From Punica granatum (taxonomy: Eukaryota > Streptophyta > Magnoliopsida > Myrtales > Lythraceae), in NCBI RefSeq assembly GCF_007655135.1, contig NC_045127.1, positions 42,915,538 to 42,979,537 on the forward strand: DNA of 64,000 nt, written 5' to 3'. The notes beneath the pieces were generated by a model. The model was not told the origin of the DNA. It did not search any database and worked only from the letters and a program-made list of their open reading frames with translations. Shown piece after piece: positions 1 through 11,835 of the stretch; position 1 is the first letter of the stretch, and each line of letters begins with the position of its first letter. Made by a program: the position numbers and the translations under genes.

Positions 1-282
1 GTCGATGAATGAGTATCGTTTCCCGGGAAGAATGCAGTCATTGAAGGCTTCAACCAGTGAAGCCTTAGAAGGAATGAAGCAACCGTCAATCTCTCGACCA
101 AATGAAGGGCAATCCAACCAACCCAAAGGAACCTCATAAGATTTATCATCATATTTGAAGCGTTTTGCTCTTTCCTTGGCACGTCCTTTCTTCAGTCTTT
201 TGTGCCTGCCACCACTGATCTCCCAGTTAGCAATATCGACGACAGAGGGCAAGGCATTTAAGAGACCCGTTGCAACAATCAT
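1..282 (-). CDS. mRNA-capping-enzyme / dual-specificity phosphatase-like protein, N-terminal part (runs off window)
   Basis: An open frame starts with ATG at 282 and reads leftwards through 94 codons to the window edge without a stop. After a basic stretch (about residues 27-43) it reads GWLDCPSFGREID (57-69) and then IPSKASL and CILPGKRYSF. This matches the block PPGWLDCPPFGQEI..IPSK..PLGESFND..PGKRYSF that I know from plant mRNA-capping-enzyme-type proteins, where it lies just ahead of the cysteine phosphatase domain that removes the RNA 5' gamma-phosphate. The catalytic HCxxGxxR motif would lie outside the window. The first 50 residues are less like the family than the rest. A leader with a possible short intron and a TATA box lie upstream in the right order. 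Family assignment rests on one conserved block; whether the gene is intact cannot be judged. Confidence 0.62.
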   Translation of the reverse strand, partial: MIVATGLLNALPSVVDIANWEISGGRHKRLKKGRAKERAKRFKYDDKSYEVPLGWLDCPSFGREIDGCFIPSKASLVEAFNDCILPGKRYSFID

Positions 283-690
283 TCAACGCCAAAGGAACAA
301 CAGCATTGCCGGTCGGATTCCTCGGACCAAACAGCGGAAGGTTGTAGACAGATGGTTGGCGCGATCACGTGGTGCAGCATATGGACTGCACAAGTTGATC
401 AAGGGGCTATGCGAACTCTCAGACCTGACAGATCAAATTAGGGTTTGTTAGAAGACCCTGCGGGAGGGAAAAGAGAAAAAGATAATCGAACAGAGAGAGC
501 GACTTACTCAATCAAGAGAAAGATCAGGGGAAGAAACTGAAGATGAGCTCCGGTAGATCGTCACGGAGATGCGATCTTTCACGGGAAGGAAGAAGAGGAA
601 GAGGAAGACGACGAAGGATCAGTAAGAAGGAAGGATAGTGGAAAAAGGAAAGATTTTGCTTATGAGTAATGGCGACGCAGAGAGAGACAC
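283..690 (-). other. 5' leader of the minus-strand capping-enzyme-like gene, with a probable short intron
   Basis: Between the TATA box and the ATG the minus strand is purine/pyrimidine rich, as plant leaders often are. A good donor (GTAAGT at 507-502) and a pyrimidine-rich acceptor ending CAG at 460-458 would define a 50-nt leader intron. That is short for a plant intron, so a longer alternative is possible. The 98-codon plus-strand ORF here (155-451) is the antisense shadow. Confidence 0.4.
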
Positions 691-710
691 AGAAAGAGAA
701 GCGCGTCCGT

Positions 711-718
711 TATTTATA
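711..718 (-). promoter_or_regulatory. TATA box of the minus-strand capping-enzyme-like gene
   Basis: The minus strand reads TATAAATA, about 430 bases upstream of the proposed ATG and 25-35 bases upstream of a CT/GA-rich stretch suited to a transcription start near 680-690. Confidence 0.5.
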
Positions 719-1470
719 CTAAGAACTATAGCGGCAGATTCTGATTCCCCGTCAGTTAATACTTCGCTGGGATAACCACTCCCACGTCTTTTCTATTTAT
801 TTATTACTAGAGTTTGCACTAGCACTAAACGCGGATTTTTTAACCTGTCTAAGTGCAAAATCTTTCTACACTTAGAGAATAATGTTATGCAAAGATTTTT
901 TGCATAAATTTCGTGCATCTCACTTAAAAAAAATAATGTTTCATACATAACATTGTGTCAAACATTTCTCACTTCAATTTTGGCATGTATGAAACGTTTC
1001 ATACTATGTTTTATATAAGAGAATTGCTTCTATACTAAAAGAAAGAGCAATTGTGTGAAAAAATTTGCACTTTTGTTCAATTCGTATTCAAAAACTCCGT
1101 ATGAAACATCATAATTTTTTTTTTGCGAGAACTTTTTGAACAAGAAGAACAATGTTTCGTACTGACTTTTTGGACTTGTACAAAATGTGGTTTCTTAAGT
1201 GCAAAGATTTTTCCTGCTATATGGAATTTATGTGAAATTTTTTTTGTACTCAATATTGTTTTCCAAGTATGAAAAGTTTTCATACCCGAATTGACTAAAA
1301 GAGCCATGGCTGCATGCTAGAATTTCCATTTAACACTCCAAACCCGTCCGCAAAGAGCAAATAAAAGTTTACTATGCAGGAATTGCTAGTAATTAAGTTT
1401 TTTCGACTATATACAAGAATATGTATTGACCATTTGAAATCTCTCTATATATATAACTGACAAGTTTAAT
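719..1470. other. AT-rich intergenic DNA with a short perfect palindrome
   Basis: No gene is recognised. The motif GTATGAAA recurs in both orientations, including a perfect 18-base palindrome at 987-1004 and a near-palindrome around 1268-1287, so it may be remains of an inverted-repeat element. The 76-codon minus-strand ORF at 1077-1307 has no recognisable content. Confidence 0.4.
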
Positions 1471-1545
1471 ATAATAGTTAAAGGGGATCTCGTGTATCCA
1501 CCCGATACAGGGTTCGAAAACCCTTGACCTCCCTTGGGTGGATGT
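1471..1545 (+). repeat. tRNA-derived SINE, 5' fragment (degenerate)
   Basis: The stretch ATCCACCCGATACAGGG followed by the B-box-like GGTTCGAAAACCC (1511-1523) matches the first third of the intact SINE at 55144-55332. The A-box counterpart is decayed and the body is missing. Confidence 0.55.
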
Positions 1546-2296
1546 ACAGTGTACTTAATGGGGTCAATTGACCCCAGTTTATTTTTACAAAATTTTATAG
1601 TTGTGTTAAACTTTTTAAATATGTCCTTAAATTTGCCTAGAATTTTTCAAGTATTCCAATAATTAGATGTAAATTATAGTTTGGACCCCATTTTTTTTTC
1701 TTATTATCAATTTAAAAAAGTAAAAATTGGAGTCAAATAGAAAAAATTTGGTTCAATTCTCTGTTAAGACTTCCACCGGAAATAAAGATTTTCCACCGAA
1801 AAAAAAAACTCTCTATTGAGACTTGGATCTGTTTTTTTTTTTCCCCTCTTTAAGGCTCTAATTAATAGATTCTTTAAAACTGTTTCTATGGTTCAAAACT
1901 CTTTCTTGTCCTCCATCAAATTGAGATTTTGTTTTCTTCTCTCTTAAACACCAAAGCTTCTCATCTCTTCTAAACTAGTTTCAATCGAATGATCATAAAC
2001 TTTTTCTCCATTTGCCTATCATTGGAGAATATTTTTTTTAATGAATATGGAAAAATGATTACGGATTCAATGAGAAATTTAAGAATGAAGAATTGTATAA
2101 TTACTCAAAAAGTGTATTTGAAAATATTAATAAGAGGCGTACGTACATATATCTTCTAAAATCTTAAAAATAAATAAATTACGGCGCTTTGAATAGTTCT
2201 ATATTTCAATAACACTTGATAGTATTTAATAATTACTTTGGCTTTTGTTATTTTGTATGACAATATGAAATTAGACATTACATATATAATGCATCA
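1546..2296. other. AT-rich intergenic DNA
   Basis: Nothing recognisable: homopolymer runs and low-complexity AT sequence, with no ORF of note. Confidence 0.4.
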
Positions 2297-2450
2297 TTAA
2301 AGCTATAGTTAAAGTTTATATGCACCCACGGACTCTTGGGTCCTAGATCAGCCCCTGGGCCACGTGAGCGTTTTTGTGTGATTAATTACTCCGTACGCTG
2401 CCGGGGGTTCACGGAACCTCTAGAAGATTAGTTGGGCGAAGCCTAAACAT
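2297..2450 (+). repeat. tRNA-derived SINE, degenerate near full-length copy
   Basis: The blocks GGGCCACGTGAGCG, GGGGGTTCACGGAACCTC and TTAGTTGGGCGAAGCCTA align in order with the body of the SINE at 55144-55332 (there GGAGCCACCAGAGCG, GGTGGTTCACGGAGCCTC, TTAGTCAGGCGAAGCCTA). The B box has decayed and no poly-A tail remains. Confidence 0.65.
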
Positions 2451-3848
2451 GATTTGGATCAACCTCGACATGATTTGGAAGTTATAATGAGAAGTAATCC
2501 CCATGAATATACTACGTACTAGCCTCGACATAGCTAGATGATATATACACCTGGATGGACAGGTCTAAGTTAGTCTAAGTTTAAGAGATATTGAACATCT
2601 AGCCAGAAAATTAAGACTTGTGCTTTTACCTATAAAATGGAAATGTTGATACTCTCATATAAAACAATTATGTGACAATTAAGCTGATTCAAATTCAAAA
2701 ATTATAATTAATCAGGTTTAAAACTACTTTCTAACAAAAAATAGGCCATAATGTAATAATACATACCATCATCTAACAACCAATAAATTCTAAATTGAAT
2801 TCTCGCTGATGAAAATATAAGTACTCCTGAATGATATTTTAAGATTTAAAATATAACGTCTCCGCTCATGAAGGTTTAAAATATAACATGGATGTCCTTT
2901 TTGTCATGTGTAATGTTTAAGGATGTCTAATACGACTGCTCCATAAGGCAAAAAGCAATAGGCATTAGCGTACACGTGCGTAAATCGAAAGAGGTAGACC
3001 TTATCCCGATACCATGTGAAATTTTCAAGTGTGCTCTGTCCATATCTCTTATATATCTATGAATTTCTATTGCCAATTGTTTAATCTAACCTAGTACTAA
3101 AATGCTTAATAAAATAAGGATATAGCGCAGTAACGCATCTCGTCTGATAACTAAGAGATTTCAGATTCGACATTTAGTGGATCTATCATTATACATTTAT
3201 TGGCTGTTATGATTTCTATTTCATTATACTAAATTCACGAACCTCTCTTGTAATTAAAAAAAAAAAGTGAAGTTAATAGGAATCTTTAGTTTCTTTTGGT
3301 TTCAGTTGAATACTTGGATGTTACTAGTTATTACAATCTAAATTAAGTATAAAAACATGCAAGACATATTGTCTTCTCAGTCTATGTATTTTTGGAACTG
3401 GTTTTTGAATCGGGTTGTATGCACCGTATCTTTCATTGTAATTGATTTTTCTTTTCAAATTATATAAAGTTTGTAACTCTTCAAAACCTCTGCTTTTATA
3501 CATGAGGCGTGTCATCGCCATATTGTCGTGATTTTAATTGAACGGGACCTTGCGTGGTTCATTGAGAGAGAACCGAAATCCTAATTGAGTTGTCCATTAT
3601 GTATGTTCATGGGTATAGATTTATCCTGGTTTGACATAAAAATATGACATACCATCGCATTTAAGTGAAATTCTTATGTTGCCAAACCAATCAGCACAAA
3701 AATCCGACCATTATATATGATAATCTATATGATCAAAAACACCGTGGCAAACACGCTCTCCTAAAAAATCTAACCAATCTCATATAAAAATACAGAGGGA
3801 AATTATAAATGCTTGACTTTTACCATCAATCATATGTGACACCCTTCA
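2451..3848. other. intergenic DNA left of the copia element
   Basis: No gene or clear repeat is seen. The 65-codon minus-strand ORF at 3324-3521 has no recognisable content. The last bases (3844-3848, CTTCA) form the left half of the likely target-site duplication of the copia element. Confidence 0.4.
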
Positions 3849-4504
3849 TGTTAGGTATCCCTCCAATTTGGAAGAAGTTTAGCTCAAATCGTGTTGGGCT
3901 TTTATCGGATTTTAATAAGTCTAAGGACCCACTTTTGTTAGGATTTATTTTTCAGCACAGAGGCTGAAAAAACAAAGGTTGATCTGCATAACAGTAGAAG
4001 CGGTTGTTCTACAGGAAAATAGAGTAGAATTCGGATCAACAGGGGTAGCATGTAGCTGGAGATCAAACCTTGATAGGGACGTCAACCGAACTCCGATTGA
4101 GTCGAAATTTTGACAGCGGCTTCACAACACATGGGGCTAAGTTCTGAACGGTCAGAATTCCTATTTGAGCTCTATAGGTGCTGTTTCAGCTGACTTTGTA
4201 AACTACTCGGTGTGGGTGACGAATTTGGTGTTTGGGTGATCCAAGAGAGTGTGTTTCTTGAGTTTGGTGATCCAAGGGTTTACCCTTGATGAAAAACATT
4301 GTGTAACCTTCATTGATAGTGGATTGTTGATTCGGAGTTGGTCCCCTGGTTTTTCCCCACAATGGGATTTTCCACGTAAAATTCTCAGTGTTCTTTTCTT
4401 TGTTCCTTGTTGGTTGATTTGATTGGTTCTTATCTCAATTACACTAGTAAGGGAGGAATATTAATCACTGTGTTGTTGTTTGGTCGAGCACACCCTTCCC
4501 AACA
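3849..4504 (+). repeat. 5' LTR of the copia element
   Basis: 656 bases, TGTTAGG...CCCAACA, repeated with divergence at 8531-9171. Confidence 0.9.
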
Positions 4505-4506
4505 AG

Positions 4507-4519
4507 TGGTATTAAAGCC
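4507..4519 (+). other. primer-binding site of the copia element (initiator-Met tRNA type, degenerate)
   Basis: TGGTATTAAAGCC lies two bases after the 5' LTR. It differs at a few positions from TGGTATCAGAGC, the usual complement of the initiator methionine tRNA 3' end used by copia elements. Confidence 0.7.
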
Positions 4520-4559
4520 TCGGGTTCAGAGAAGTTTGAGGTTTTTCGATGTTTTCGAG

Positions 4560-5455
4560 ATGGAGGAGTCTACGGGATCTATGTTCAAGTTGAATGCAAC
4601 CAACTACTCTATATGAAAGTCTCGAATGGAGAATCTTCTACTTTGCAGTGACTTGTACGATCCAATTGAAGGGGATTCCGCGAAACCAAAAGATAAAGAT
4701 GACAAGGCTTGGGAATGTGCAAATCGGAAGACTATTGATTTGATTCGACAGTGGATAGACAATAGTATTTATCATCATGTTGCTCAGGAGACAAATGCGA
4801 AAGCTTTATGGGAAAATTTGACAAATCTCTACACAAGGAAGACTCCGCAAAATAAGGTCTTTCTCGTGGAGAAACTTGTTCATCTTCGTTATCAGGATGG
4901 AAGTGATATGGCTGTGCACATGAGTAATTTCCAAGATATTGTTAACCAGTTGACGAACTTGGAGATAATACTACCCAATGAGTTGCAGGCTTGTCTACTT
5001 TTAGGGACTCTATCAGATAATTGTGATACACTTGTGGTTGCATTGAGCAATTATGCACCCAATGGAAGGCTATCGTTGGCCATGGTGACAAATAGTTTAT
5101 TTAATGAGGAGACTAGAAAGAAAGGCTCTGGGATTTTCATTCGGTCTGAAGCTTTGGTTACTGAACAACGGGGGAGAAGTCAAAGCAGAAATTCATCTTC
5201 CAAGCATGGTAACTCATGTGACAAATCGTGGGAAGGGTATATCAAAGTCGAAGATGAGGAAAATGGGTCACTTGCTATCACTGTGGAAAAGAGTGACACT
5301 ACAGAAGGGAGGGTAGAGCTCTGAAGAGGAATCAGAATGGCAACGGCGAGAGCAAGAAGGAATATGGCACTACAGCAGTGGCATCTGATGGAGAGACGTA
5401 CATTGTTTGTGATGAAGCTTATGTGAATCTCACGTGTCAAGACTCTACCTGGGTT
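4560..5455 (+). pseudogene. copia gag (broken)
   Basis: The frame opens with MEESTGSMFKLNATNYSI, the usual copia Gag start, and is cut by TGA at 4614-4616 where the family has tryptophan. It resumes in the same frame at MENLLLCSDLYDPIEGDS (4626) and continues through a UBN2-type Gag region to about 5290. The CCHC nucleic-acid knuckle survives only in another frame near 5272-5306 (CYHCGKE, stop, HYRR), so both a frameshift and a stop have destroyed it. Confidence 0.85.
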
Positions 5456-8400
5456 GCAGATACAGGTGCATCGTTCATGTCACTCCTCATCGAGATTTCT
5501 TCTCATCTTACACTACCGGGGACTATGGTTATGTGAGAATGGGGAATGGACAGTCATGCAAGATTGTCGGTATTAGTGATATTTGTCTAGAGATAGAACT
5601 TGGCTGCAAGTTGCTTTTGAAGAAGGTGAGGCATGTTTTAGAAATTCGCCTTAAACCAATCTCGACGGGTCGGTTTGATGATGAAAGCTACAATAACGAA
5701 TTTAGCAGTAGGAGATGGAAGCTCTTCAAGATTGTGGCACGATGTCAGAAGACCGATACTCTCTATAGGCTGCGTGTCATGCACAACTCCGGTCAGGTTA
5801 ATGTTGCTGACGATTATCCTATCGAGCTATGGCACATGAGACTTGGGCATATCAGCGAGAAATGTATTCAAATTCTTGCTAGAAAGCAATCTTTGCCCGT
5901 TAAAGGTATGCATTTAAGCACTTGTGATAACTGTTTAGCTGGTAAACAGATGAGAGTTTCTTTTGTTAGAAGTCGTCCCTCTAGATGCGATCATATACTT
6001 GATCTTGTGCATACTGATGTTTGTTTCATGTTGGATAGATCTCTTGGTGGTGCTCTCTATTTTGTGAGATTTATAGATGATCAGTCCAGGGAGGTTTGGG
6101 CTTATCCTATGAGAACTAAAGATTAGGTGACTGAGATTTTCAAGAACTTCCATGTAGCAGTGGAAAGAGAAACGGACATGAAGCTAAAATGTGTCAGAGC
6201 TGATAATGGCGGTGAGTACAGGGGTCCTTTCGAGAACCATTGTAGGACTCACAGGATCAAACTTGAGAAGACGGTACCGAAGACACTATAGCAGAACATG
6301 CTTGCAGAGAGGATGAACCACACAATTGTTGAGAGAGTTCGCTGTATGCTTTCTCAGGCGAAACTGTCTAAGTTTTTTTGGGGCGAGGCAATGAGGACAG
6401 CAATTGATCTTATTAATCTTACACCGTCAGTTGCACTTGATGGAGATGTACCCCAGCAGGTATGGACTGGCAAGGAAGTATCGTACAAGCATCTCAGAGT
6501 CTTCGGATGCAGGGCATCTGTTCACATCCTCGAGATGAAAGATCGAAGCTCGATGCTAAAGCAAAACAATACATCTTCTTAGGTTATGCGCATGAAAAGT
6601 TCGGATACAGACTTTAGGACCCTGATAGCAGAAAGATCATCAGGAGTAGGGATGTTGTGTTCTTTGAGGACCAGATAATCGAGGATTTGCAGAAGTTAGA
6701 GAAGGCCGAAGAAAGCAGTCCTCATGAGATCTCTATTCCAGTACCGGTTGATGTAGAACATCGAGTAGAAGAGGTACTTGGTGAGGATGAAGAAACCATG
6801 ACTGGGGGTGAGATTCCTCAAGTAGATGATGATGTGATTAAGGATGATACAAACTCACAATTACAGTTAGAGCCTGCAGATAATCTACCTAGAAGATCTA
6901 ACAGAGTAAGACAACCTTTTACAAGATATCCGCCTCATGAGTATGTGTTACTGACTGATGGGGAAGAACCTGAGTGCTATGATGAAGTTGTGGCACATGA
7001 GCACAAGGAGTACTGGTTGAAGGCAATGAATGAGGAGATGAACTCATTGTCTGAGAATCACACGTATGATCTAGTGAAGCTACCACAAGGTAAGAGAGTA
7101 TTGAAGAACAAATGGGTCTACCGTTTGAAGACAGAGAACTCACGGCCTCGATACAAAGCTCGACTAGTGGTGAAAAGCTTCAACCAGAAGAAAGGAGTTG
7201 ACTTTAAAGAAATCTTATCGCCCGTGGTCAAGATGTCATCTATCCGAGTTGTTCTCGCATTGGCAGCTAGTTTGAATTTGGAGATCGAGCAGCTCAATGT
7301 TAAAACAGCTTTCTTGCATGGTGACTTGGAGGAAGAAATATATATGGAGCAGCCTGAAGGATTTTGAGTTAAAGGTAAGGAGCATTTGGTGTGCAGGCCG
7401 AGAAAGAGCTTGTATGAGCTTAAGCAAGCACCTCGGCAGTGGTACAAAAAGTTTGAGTCTTTCATGTTGAGTCATGGCTACACACGGACCACTTCAGATC
7501 ATTGTGTGTTCGTGAAACAATTCTCTAATAGTGATTTTATCATTTTACTATTTTATGTGGATGATATGTTACTTGTTGGTCATGATATGAGCAAGAGTGC
7601 AGACTTGAAGAAAGAGCTCGGCAAGTCCTTTGCTATGAAGGATTTGAGACCAGCGAAGCAGATCCTTAGGATGCATATTTATCGTGACAAATCGAGTAGG
7701 AAAATTTGGCTTTCTCAAGAGAAGTACATCGAAAAGATTTTGGATCGATTCAACATGGGTAATGCTAAACCAGTTTCATCACCACTTACTTCTCATTTCA
7801 AACTTAGCTCGAAGCAATGTCCTACAAGTGAGGAGGAAAAAGAAGAGATGAAGAAAATTAGTTACTGATCAGCTGTAGAGAGTTTGATGTATGCTATGGT
7901 TTGTACAAGACCAAATATCGCTCACTCTGTCGGTGTGATTAGTCGTTTACTCTCCAATCCGGGGAAAGAACATTGGAATGCGGTTAAGTGGATCCTCAAG
8001 TATCTTAGAGGAACATCCAAGGTGTGTTTATACTTTGACATGGGTAAGCCACAGTTAGTGGGCCAGATATGGCAGGAGATATCGATTCTCGGAAATCCAC
8101 TTCGGGATACTTGATGACTTTTGTAGAGGGAGCTATCTCATGGAAATCAAGGCTTCAAAAGTTCATCGCTTTGTCTACCAAGGAAGCCAAATACATTGCG
8201 GTGACTGAAGGCTGTAAAGAGATGTTGTGGTTGCAAAAGTTTTTGTAGGAGTTGAGCTTGAAGCAAGAAATGTATGTTCTACACTGTGATAGTCAAAGCA
8301 TCATTCATCTTTGCAAGAATCCCACTTTTCATTCAAGATCGAAGCATACCGATATTAAGTTTAATTGGATTAGAGATGTGTTAAAGTCTAAGTTGGTGAA

Positions 8401-8515
8401 GCTAGACAAAGTGCACACTGATGAGAATGGAGCTGATATGATAACAAAACCTCTCACTAAGGAGAAGCTACATGTTTGCCGGAATATAGCCGGTATTTTC
8501 GAAGCCTCCAAATAG
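5434..8515 (+). pseudogene. copia pol: protease, integrase, reverse transcriptase, RNase H (broken)
   Basis: The protease active-site motif WVADTGAS is at about 5450-5474 and the following protease residues continue in another frame. GAG-pre-integrase zinc residues (H..H..C..C) span 5826-5945. The integrase core shows HTDV, RADNGGEY and AERMN, supplying the D, D and E. Reverse transcriptase runs from about 7000 with NKWVYRLK, KTAFLHGDL and FYVDD (7552-7566). RNase H is in 8040-8500. Stops interrupt at about 6124 (TAG), 6289 (TAG), 6583 and 6616, 7365 (TGA after PEGF), 7866 (TGA), 8112 and 8246 (TAG), plus frameshifts near 5475, 6580 and 8060. Confidence 0.9.
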
Positions 8516-8528
8516 TGGGGAAGGAGAG
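8515..8528 (+). other. polypurine tract of the copia element
   Basis: GTGGGGAAGGAGAG lies just upstream of the 3' LTR, where plus-strand synthesis is primed. Confidence 0.8.
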
Positions 8529-8530
8529 TT

Positions 8531-9171
8531 TGTTAGGTATCCCTCCAATTTAGAGGAAGTTAGACTCAAATCATGTTGGGCTTTAATAGGCTCAAGGACC
8601 CACTTTTGTTAGGGTTTATTTTTCAATACAGAGGCAGAAAAAACAGAGGTTGATCTGCAGAACAGGAGAAGCGGTTGTTCTGCAAGAAAACAGAGCAGAA
8701 TTCGGATCAACAGGGGTAGCGCGCAGTTGGAGATCAAACCTCGATCGGAATGTCAAACGAACTCCGATTGAGTCGAAATTTTGACAACGACTTCATGACA
8801 CGAGGGGCTAAGTTCTGAACAGTCAGAATTCATATTTGAGCTCTATAGGTGCTGTTTCAATTGATTTTGTAAACTACCCAATGTGAGTAACGAATTTGGT
8901 GTTTGGGTGATCCAAGAGAGTGTGTCTCTTGAGTTTAGTGATCTAGGGGTTTACCCTTGATGAAAAAATTGTGTAACCTTCATTGATAGTGGATCGTTGA
9001 TTCAGAATTTGTCCCGTGGTTTTTCCTCACATTGGGGTTTTCCACGTAAAAATCTTGGTGTTTTTTTTATCATTTGTTGGTTGATTTGATTGATTCCTAT
9101 CTTGATTACACTAGTAAGGGAGGAAGATTAATCGCTACGTTGTTGTTTGGTCGAGTACACCCTTCCCAACA
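8531..9171 (+). repeat. 3' LTR of the copia element
   Basis: 641 bases. It shares ends and most of its sequence with the 5' LTR, with scattered substitutions and short deletions, for instance the text after CTTTAATAGG. Confidence 0.9.
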
Positions 9172-9943
9172 CTTCTGAATCGTCTAATTCACCGAAAACA
9201 GCCACATTTCCTTCGAGGAGTAACCTTGCCTTCTTTCGAGTTTACATAATGTTGGGGATTTATACTTTAGGGCGGATCGTTCGGAGACAATGACGGAACC
9301 CATTTTGGATCCGGAGAAGACGAACTTCGGAGACGGTCAAAGAAGACAATGTTGATCCCGAATTCGGGTCGAAGAAGATGACAAACATGATCTTCAATAT
9401 TTAATAATTGTTTCAAGGCACGGTTAACGCTTTCCAAAAAGAGTTATTCACCCCACATGAAGTTACTGTTGGGTTTCTTGTGAGTCTTTTCAAGGATACA
9501 ACGAAGTCTTATTGTGTTCTACAATTAACAAACTCGTAGAACATCATACTATAACTCAATATTCTGGAATTGTGTTGAATTTGTTAAAAATGACTTTTGG
9601 CACAAAACCCTCTATTTATTTGTTTTCAATGAGCACTGTCAGTGAGAAAAGACATGTCTCTTACACATGTCCCATGAATGAACTTTAATTTATATTATTG
9701 TTTTTTTTTTATTTCTTTTCCGTCATTGAAAGAATGTCATTTGGATGAAAATGACACACAAATAACTGCGCATCGCAATATGTCACTTCGCTTCCAAAAC
9801 TATATTTCCAAGTTATTTTGGTCATATGACAGTTGACCTATATGCGATATATACATATATATATATATATATTAGTTTTAAACTAAAATTTCAATCACTT
9901 CCACTTAGTACGAGAATTACACTAATTTACCGAAAATATAAGC
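9172..9943. other. intergenic DNA between the copia and gypsy elements
   Basis: No gene is recognised. A (TA)n run lies at about 9857-9872. The part at 9250-9650 is more complex and could be an old LTR fragment, but no partner copy is in the window. Confidence 0.35.
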
Positions 9944-10290
9944 TGACACAGCGTACACGTGAGTAACTGTCACAGACCCGTTGATTCCGCAGAATACCGA
10001 AACTACGACCTTCAATTCCTTATTGATTCTTCGAATACCTAGGTAATTGGCATCTAACTCAAATCGAATCCAAAAATGGACGAAGTGCACGGTAGCTTTA
10101 ATCTTTATTAGATGATAAAAAAAATAACTTTCTTTAACCTTAGGTTTTACAAAATTTAAATAGGAATTAAAACGACTAAATTGCACGAAAAACATAAACT
10201 ATTCCTAAAATTGCAAAAACGCCCAAATAACATTAAAATGCCCTTTTGAGACCTTAAACGATGGAATTCGCTTTAAATCTCGTCATTTCA
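9944..10290 (-). repeat. 3' LTR of the gypsy element
   Basis: About 347 bases, matching 11836-12197 with substitutions and small indels, including a short poly-A/CAACACCAACAA insertion in the other copy. Confidence 0.8.
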
Positions 10291-10399
10291 CGTCCTATCA
10301 ATCTGCCAGGGCGTTCCCAACAACAAGTGACATGCATTCATAATAACAACATCACCCCACACATAGTCCCTATACCAAGAGCCAATAGAGAAGGTAACA

Positions 10400-11834
10400 A
10401 GCGCGCACTTCGATACACTCACTTCACCTCCTTTCTTCAGTCATGCCAGCTTACACGGTTTAGGATGTGGCTCAGTTCGCAGGCCCAACTTCTGCACGGC
10501 TTCAGCAGACACAATATTCTCGCAACTGTCTGAGTCTATCATAAAACGACAGACCTTTTTCTCGATGGTGTAAGTGGACTAGAAGATGTTATTACGCAAT
10601 CAGTCTTCGTCCGCAGCTCTCGGAATTATACAAGACCTCCTCACCACTAGGTTGGGCACCCCATCCCCTGTCACAATCTCCTCATCCTCGTCAAACTCGG
10701 GCTCTCCACCGCCGCCCTCTATAAAAACTACGTCATCAGACGAATCCTCTTCAATAAACATCGCATTTTTTCCCCTTTTCTGCACTCAGATTGCCGATGT
10801 CCGGGCTCTCCACACTTGAAGCACTTCGCTCCACTACTGCTCGGCCCAATGTTGGCAGGCCTCGTCGGACATCCAGGAACAACACTACCACCGCCAGCTC
10901 GAACGACCCCACCGGTTCCTGCAACGGCAACACCTCCACTGGTCACCTCGCTGCCCGCTTGCTTCTGTTGTCTTTCGACAATCAGGGCCCTTTGATGGAC
11001 GGAAGACATGCTAACAGGGTCGAACAAATTGATCGTGTCCTGTAGCTGCACTCTCAACCTGCCAATATATCTCGCCACCAACTGATCCTCGGTTTCCTGA
11101 AGCTCGTTACGAGCAACCAACTGGTAGAACTCATTGGTGTAATCATCCGCCGACCTACTGCCCTACCTCAGGTTCTGTAGGCGTTGGTACATGATTCACT
11201 GAAAGTTATAAGGCAGAAAGGCAGCCCTCATATTTTTCTTCATCTTCTCTAACGACGTGATCTTAGGTTTACCCATTCTGCTATGGGTAAGCTTCACCTA
11301 CTGCCACCAAGCCGTCGCCCTACCACTCAATTGAGTCGCCGCGAGTTGTAACCACTTATCATCATGTACCCCTTTGAACTCCAAAACCTCTTCTACCGTC
11401 GCTAGCCAATCTAGAAACTCTTCCGGCTGCAAACCCCGTTGGAATTCGGGAATATCGGTCCTAAGGCCCGTCTCCCATGGCCGTTGATATGGTTCTGCAG
11501 TCTGCAACCAACCTCTCTTACGATTTCCCCCAGCAGACTTAGTCTCGTCATCATTAGAGAAGGAATCATACTTGCCATCCTCCAAATCCGCAGTCGGATT
11601 AGCGACTCGGCCGCGCCTCGGATCGACCTCCTGTCGGGCCTCCATCGGCACTCTCATCCTCTCGGCTAGGCCATTCACCACCACATCCAACCTATGCTCC
11701 AACGCCACCCCTAATCGGGTATCCATGATCTGCTCGATTCTCCGATCCAACTCGTCCTCCTCTGCAACACGATGTTGATTAACTGCTCTTCGGGGCGGCA
11801 TCATTGATCCAAGAACGAACGCAACTCTGACCAA
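10400..11834 (-). pseudogene. gypsy gag and protease remnant
   Basis: From 11834 leftwards a 178-codon frame holds a retrotransposon Gag pattern: WETGLRTDIPEFQRGLQPEEF and GRATAWWQ at its end, before a stop. The next part is in broken frames (SADDYTNEFYQLVARNEL). It then has a CCHC knuckle CFKCGEPGHRQSECRKG at about 10805-10855 and an acidic linker. Near 10530-10450 it has the protease text CRFMIDSDSCENIVSAEAVQ, where the family usually has IDSGS. The Gly to Asp change and the stops show it is dead. The aspartic protease start is the last recognisable domain before the LTR. Confidence 0.85.
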
Positions 11835-11835
11835 T

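Larger units (their letters stand above)
3849..9171 (+). mobile_element. Ty1/copia LTR retrotransposon, full-length but decayed
   Basis: A complete element of about 5.3 kb: 5' LTR (3849-4504), primer-binding site, gag, protease, integrase, reverse transcriptase and RNase H in the copia order, a polypurine tract and a 3' LTR (8531-9171). Both LTRs begin TGTTAGG and end CCCAACA. The flanks CTTCA (left) and CTTCT (right) look like a 5-base target duplication with one change. The LTRs differ by many substitutions and small indels and the coding region has several stops and frameshifts, so insertion is old and the element cannot make its proteins. Domain wording is closest to the Tnt1-type copia group. 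Confidence 0.93.
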
